From positions 248,001 through 312,000 of the forward strand of contig NZ_WNXC01000005.1 of NCBI RefSeq assembly GCF_014172405.1: a DNA stretch of 64,000 nt. Direction: 5' to 3'. Below, one piece after another: positions 60,775 through 64,000 of the stretch; position 1 is the first letter of the stretch, and every line of letters begins with the position of its first letter. The notes beneath the pieces were generated by a model, which made no database searches, was not told where the DNA came from, and worked only from the letters and a program-made list of their open reading frames with translations. This stretch comes from Pedobacter gandavensis (GTDB lineage: Bacteria > Bacteroidota > Bacteroidia > Sphingobacteriales > Sphingobacteriaceae). A program made the position numbers and the translations under genes.

Positions 60775-60811
60775 GCCGCAATTGTACGTTAGCATAACAA
60801 AAGATCATTAA

Positions 60812-63124
60812 ATGAGTCATCATTCTAAAATAATTGCTGCCGAGCTTGGGGTAGCTGAAAAACAGGTTGTTGCAACCATCGAACTGTTAGATGCCGGTGC
60901 AACTGTACCCTTTATTTCCCGCTATCGTAAGGAAATGACAGGCAGTCTGGATGAAGTGCAAGTCGCGTTAATCCGAGACAGATTTCAACAACTTCGCGAA
61001 CTTGATAAACGTAGAGAAGCCATCCTAAAAGCACTGGCCGCATTGGATAAACTGAGCCCGGAACTGGAGCGTCAGATCAATGAGGCAACAAATATTGCCG
61101 CAATTGAAGACATCTACCTTCCATACAAACCTAAACGTAAAACGAGAGCTTCTGAAGCGCGTAAGAAAGGTCTGGAGCCATTGGCGTTAACGCTTTTGGA
61201 GCAGGGCAAGGGAACTCCGGATTCGGAGGCTAAGGCTTTCTTAAACGAGGAGCTGGGCGTAAATTCCATTGAAGAAGCTTTGGCAGGTGCAAGAGATATC
61301 ATTGCTGAGATTGTGAATGAGCATGTGGAAGTCAGAACCGCAATGCGCCAGTATTTTCAGCAAAAATCTTCTTTCAAATCTTCAGTGATGAAAGGTAAAG
61401 AAGAAGAGGGGATCAAGTATAAAGATTATTTTGAATGGGAAGAGCCACTGAAAGCAGCACCATCACACCGTGTGTTGGCGATGAGAAGAGGGGAAAATGA
61501 AGCCATTCTGAAACTGGAAACGATGCCAGAAGAAGAAGGTGCAATTTCCATCATCGAAAGGCAATTCATCAAAGGGAGCTCTGCTGCGGCGAAACAGGTA
61601 CAGATGGCCATTCAAGACTCTTATAAGCGTCTTCTAGGACCAGCGATGGAAACCGAAATTCGTTCTTTCTCAAAAGAGAAAGCCGATGTAGAAGCCATCC
61701 GTGTATTTGCAGAAAATGCCAGACAATTGTTATTGGCCGCGCCAATGGGACAGAAAAACGTATTGGCGATCGATCCTGGATTCCGTACCGGATGTAAGGT
61801 GGTCTGTTTAGACCGACAAGGAAAATTATTAGAGAACACAGCGATTTACCCACATACCGGACAAGGGAATGTGAAAAACGCAGCAGATAAAATTATAGAG
61901 CTTTGTAAAAAGCACCAGGTTGAAGCCATTGCCATTGGTAATGGTACTGCCGGAAGAGAAACAGAAGTGTTTGTCCGCAGTTTACAAATTCCTGAGGTGA
62001 CTATTGTGATGGTCAATGAAAACGGTGCCTCTATTTATTCTGCTTCGGAAGTGGCACGTGAAGAGTTCCCTACACAAGATATTACCGTTCGTGGAGCAGT
62101 TTCTATCGGTAGAAGATTGATGGATCCATTGGCAGAGTTGGTGAAAATTGACCCTAAATCTATTGGTGTCGGACAATATCAACACGATGTGGATCAGAGT
62201 AAATTACAACAATCACTGGATGATACCGTAATGAGTTGCGTGAATGCAGTAGGCGTAGAGTTAAATACAGCTTCTAAGCAGGTATTGGCCTATGTTTCTG
62301 GTTTAGGCCCGCAATTGGCACAGAATATCGTGACCTATAGAAATGAAAACGGTGCGTTTAAAAATAGAGAAAGCCTGAAAAAGGTACCTCGTTTAGGCGA
62401 TAAAGCATTTGAACAGGCTGCGGGTTTCTTGAGAATCAGAGATGCAGAACAGGTATTAGATGCTAGTGGTGTTCACCCGGAGCGATATAATTTGGTGAAT
62501 AAAATGGCCAGAGACTTGAACTGTAGCGTAGCACAGCTGGTTAAAGATGCGGAATTGAGAAAACAAATCAAGTTGCAACAATATGTAACGGATGAGATCG
62601 GCTTGCCAACTTTAAACGATATCATGAACGAATTGGCAAAACCAGGGAGAGATCCAAGGGAACAATTCGAAGCATTCAGTTTTACAGATGGCGTAAATGA
62701 GATCGCTGATTTAAGAATCGGAATGAAACTTCCGGGAATTGTCACCAACATTACCAATTTCGGTGCTTTTGTAGATATAGGTGTTCATCAGGACGGATTG
62801 GTGCACACCAGTCAGCTGGCAGATCGTTTTGTAGCCAACCCTAATGATGTGGTCAAAGTACACCAAAAAGTAGAAGTGACCGTAGTAGAAGTGGATGCGG
62901 CAAGAAAACGCATTTCCTTATCCATGAAAACAGGGGAAGCGAAGCCTAAAATGAAAACAGCAGGAAAACCTGAAGAGCAAGGAAAAGCTTTCCATAAATC
63001 GGGTAATCACAAGCCTACCGGCAATAAACCGAAACCTGCTCATAAATCGGATCAGAAAGGGAAAGCTCAACCAGAAGGTGATTTACAGGTGAAATTGGAA
63101 GCTTTAAAGAATATGTTTAAATAA
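60812..63124 (+). CDS. tex: Tex-family transcription accessory protein
   Basis: A 770-residue RNA-binding protein of the Tex/YqgF-S1 family. Tex N-domain (about 5-200), YqgF RNase-H-like domain (AIDPGFRTGCKVV, near 320), helix-hairpin-helix repeats (about 450-560), and an S1 RNA-binding domain (about 640-710: GMKLPGIVTNITNFGAFVDIGVHQDG). The C-terminal tail after 715 is basic, Lys/Pro/Gly-rich and probably disordered. Role in transcription and RNA-polymerase processes. Own promoter and terminator. Confidence 0.95.
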   Translation: MSHHSKIIAAELGVAEKQVVATIELLDAGATVPFISRYRKEMTGSLDEVQVALIRDRFQQLRELDKRREAILKALAALDKLSPELERQINEATNIAAIEDIYLPYKPKRKTRASEARKKGLEPLALTLLEQGKGTPDSEAKAFLNEELGVNSIEEALAGARDIIAEIVNEHVEVRTAMRQYFQQKSSFKSSVMKGKEEEGIKYKDYFEWEEPLKAAPSHRVLAMRRGENEAILKLETMPEEEGAISIIERQFIKGSSAAAKQVQMAIQDSYKRLLGPAMETEIRSFSKEKADVEAIRVFAENARQLLLAAPMGQKNVLAIDPGFRTGCKVVCLDRQGKLLENTAIYPHTGQGNVKNAADKIIELCKKHQVEAIAIGNGTAGRETEVFVRSLQIPEVTIVMVNENGASIYSASEVAREEFPTQDITVRGAVSIGRRLMDPLAELVKIDPKSIGVGQYQHDVDQSKLQQSLDDTVMSCVNAVGVELNTASKQVLAYVSGLGPQLAQNIVTYRNENGAFKNRESLKKVPRLGDKAFEQAAGFLRIRDAEQVLDASGVHPERYNLVNKMARDLNCSVAQLVKDAELRKQIKLQQYVTDEIGLPTLNDIMNELAKPGRDPREQFEAFSFTDGVNEIADLRIGMKLPGIVTNITNFGAFVDIGVHQDGLVHTSQLADRFVANPNDVVKVHQKVEVTVVEVDAARKRISLSMKTGEAKPKMKTAGKPEEQGKAFHKSGNHKPTGNKPKPAHKSDQKGKAQPEGDLQVKLEALKNMFK

Positions 63125-63158
63125 ACAATCCAAATCAATTGATCTGAGTCAAAAGGAG

Positions 63159-63187
63159 AAGGTTCGGCATTTAGCCGAACCTTTTTT
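63159..63187 (+). terminator. Terminator of tex
   Basis: AAGGTTCGGC (63159-63168) pairs with GCCGAACCTT (63174-63183) and is followed by T-run. Confidence 0.9.
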
Positions 63188-63227
63188 GATTATCAAATTT
63201 ACTTGTTATTACTCGTGTAAAAAATAA

Positions 63228-63280
63228 AATGGTGAATATTTCCTCCTTTTTAGTTATTTTTGGTGAAAATATTCACCATT
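63228..63280. promoter_or_regulatory. Operator and promoter of hipBA
   Basis: A perfect 14-bp inverted repeat, AATGGTGAATATTT (63228-63241) with AAATATTCACCATT (63267-63280). Between the arms lies the -7 box TATTTTTG (63255-63262). The right arm is itself part of the imperfect palindrome GGTGAAAATATTCACC (63262-63277). The right arm ends at the base before the hipB ATG. This fits autorepression by a dimeric HipB. Confidence 0.75.
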
Positions 63281-63571
63281 ATGAAGTCAAAGAAGATTGT
63301 GATATTTCCCAAACAACAGAAAATTCTGGATTTATTGGGAGAGCATATAAAATTGGCGCGTAAACGTCGAAAACTAACAGCTGTTCAGCTTGCTGAACGT
63401 TCAGGTATAGATAGGGTGACGCTTAGATCCATTGAGAAGGGAAGTCCTAGTGTAGCAATGGGTTCATATTTTAATGTGTTGAGGTCGCTTAATCTACATG
63501 AAGACTTTCTTAAGCTTGCTGCAGATGACGAATTAGGTAAGAAATTACAAGATCTCGATTTACTTAAATAA
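63281..63571 (+). CDS. hipB: HipB-like antitoxin, XRE-family DNA-binding protein
   Basis: A 96-residue protein with an XRE-type helix-turn-helix (about 20-73): LARKRRKLTAVQLAERSGIDRVTLRSIEKG in the recognition region. Its C-terminal tail is charged (DDELGKKLQDLDLLK). It lies directly before hipA, with stop and start overlapping (TAATG). The ATG at 63281 is preferred over an upstream TTG (63260), because the latter lies inside the -7 box. HipB binds and neutralises HipA and represses the operon; that role is by family and gene order. Confidence 0.9.
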   Translation: MKSKKIVIFPKQQKILDLLGEHIKLARKRRKLTAVQLAERSGIDRVTLRSIEKGSPSVAMGSYFNVLRSLNLHEDFLKLAADDELGKKLQDLDLLK

Positions 63572-64000
63572 TGGCAACTGACAAAACAGATATTTGGGTG
63601 TACGCCCACTGGCAAGGGATGAAAAGTCCTGAGTGTATTGGTGTTTTATCAGGTCACCAGAGTAAAGGTAGAAAGGTCTTTAGCTTTGATTATGATAAAG
63701 AGTGGCTGAAATCTAAGACAAGATTCCTGCTAGATCCAGATATTCAATGGTACCATGGCTCCCAATTCCCAGGTGGTAAGGAGAACTTTGGAGTGTTTAT
63801 GGATTCTATGCCGGATACTTGGGGAAGGAGGCTGATGCAACGAAGAGCTGCTCAAAATGCCTTGGCTCAAGGTACTGTGGTTTCAACTTTGTATGAACTA
63901 GATTTTTTGCTTGGGGTTCATGATTTTACTCGTATGGGTGCATTGCGATTTAAAAAAGATCCTGATGGACTATTTTTGGATGACAATAATGAAAACCCTG
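63571..64000 (+). CDS. hipA: HipA-like serine/threonine kinase toxin, 3' end missing
   Basis: The frame starts at the ATG overlapping the hipB stop and runs to the window edge, giving 143 codons. It contains the HipA N-terminal domain (DIWVYAHWQGMKSPECIGVL, about 7-26), then FGVFMDSMPDTWGRRLMQRR and DFLLGVHDFTRMGALRF. The kinase core with its catalytic residues lies beyond the window, so activity cannot be judged. HipA proteins phosphorylate aminoacyl-tRNA synthetases or other targets and cause persistence. Gene order and operator support a toxin-antitoxin pair. Confidence 0.9.
   Translation, partial: MATDKTDIWVYAHWQGMKSPECIGVLSGHQSKGRKVFSFDYDKEWLKSKTRFLLDPDIQWYHGSQFPGGKENFGVFMDSMPDTWGRRLMQRRAAQNALAQGTVVSTLYELDFLLGVHDFTRMGALRFKKDPDGLFLDDNNENP

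Noticed and set aside
41-64000. Prophage, integron, IS or integrative element
   Set aside because: No transposase, integrase, phage structural gene or long repeat pair was recognised in either strand.

Overview
This window reads as chromosomal DNA of a Bacteroidota bacterium, most likely a Pedobacter-like member of the Sphingobacteriaceae. The reasons are: an arginine operon with the transcarbamylase ArgF' of the acyl-ornithine type; an IPExxxVDY-family gene beside acpP and pyk; DUF4394 and DUF6600 type secreted proteins; PorT-like outer-membrane barrels; an OxyR-sodA neighbourhood; few Shine-Dalgarno sequences; and repeated matches to the Bacteroidota promoter -7 element TAnnTTTG. No rRNA, IS element, prophage or CRISPR array was seen. 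One tRNA gene, tRNA-Ser(GGA), lies at 40760-40847.

Layout: 1-5.5 kb holds housekeeping, tRNA modification and repair genes (csaA fragment, tadA, sodA, oxyR, fcl, trmB, an alkyltransferase-like gene, an AhpD-like gene, tag). 5.6-14.8 kb holds polA, a UPF0173 hydrolase, ybaB and secreted proteins (a DUF4394 lipoprotein, an M28 peptidase), then a FAD oxidoreductase. 15.1-29.0 kb is the arginine/proline locus: a leader, a GNAT acetyltransferase with a four-cysteine motif, argG, argC, argD, argF', an internal terminator, argB, proC and an M20 deacylase. A convergent S9 peptidase interrupts it before argH and an aminotransferase. Together these can cover glutamate to arginine by the linear acylated route, except that no second deacylase or argA is seen.

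29.1-41.5 kb holds prfC, a DUF6600 protein, an RsmI-like methyltransferase, the yicC-gmk-nadD operon, a small secreted protein behind an unusual nested inverted-repeat leader, acpP-fabF-rnc, the IPExxxVDY gene, pyk, the tRNA and a CBS protein. 41.7-52.8 kb is envelope-oriented: NfeD plus slipin, several secreted or enzyme genes, a TlpA-like thioredoxin, an aquaglyceroporin, two PorT-like barrels, a GH3 glycosidase and a thioredoxin. 53.0-63.1 kb carries addA-addB, a VOC protein, pdhB and tex. The window ends in a HipB antitoxin gene with a clear operator and the first 143 codons of hipA, cut by the window edge.

The points most worth a second look are the arginine locus (valine at the residue that separates acetyl- from succinyl-ornithine transcarbamylases, four-cysteine GNAT, structured leader with a small ORF), the nested inverted repeats at 35362-35484, a perfect 42-bp palindrome at 48651-48692, and a folded element or small ORF at 9209-9382. 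None of these is shown to be a new system from sequence alone.
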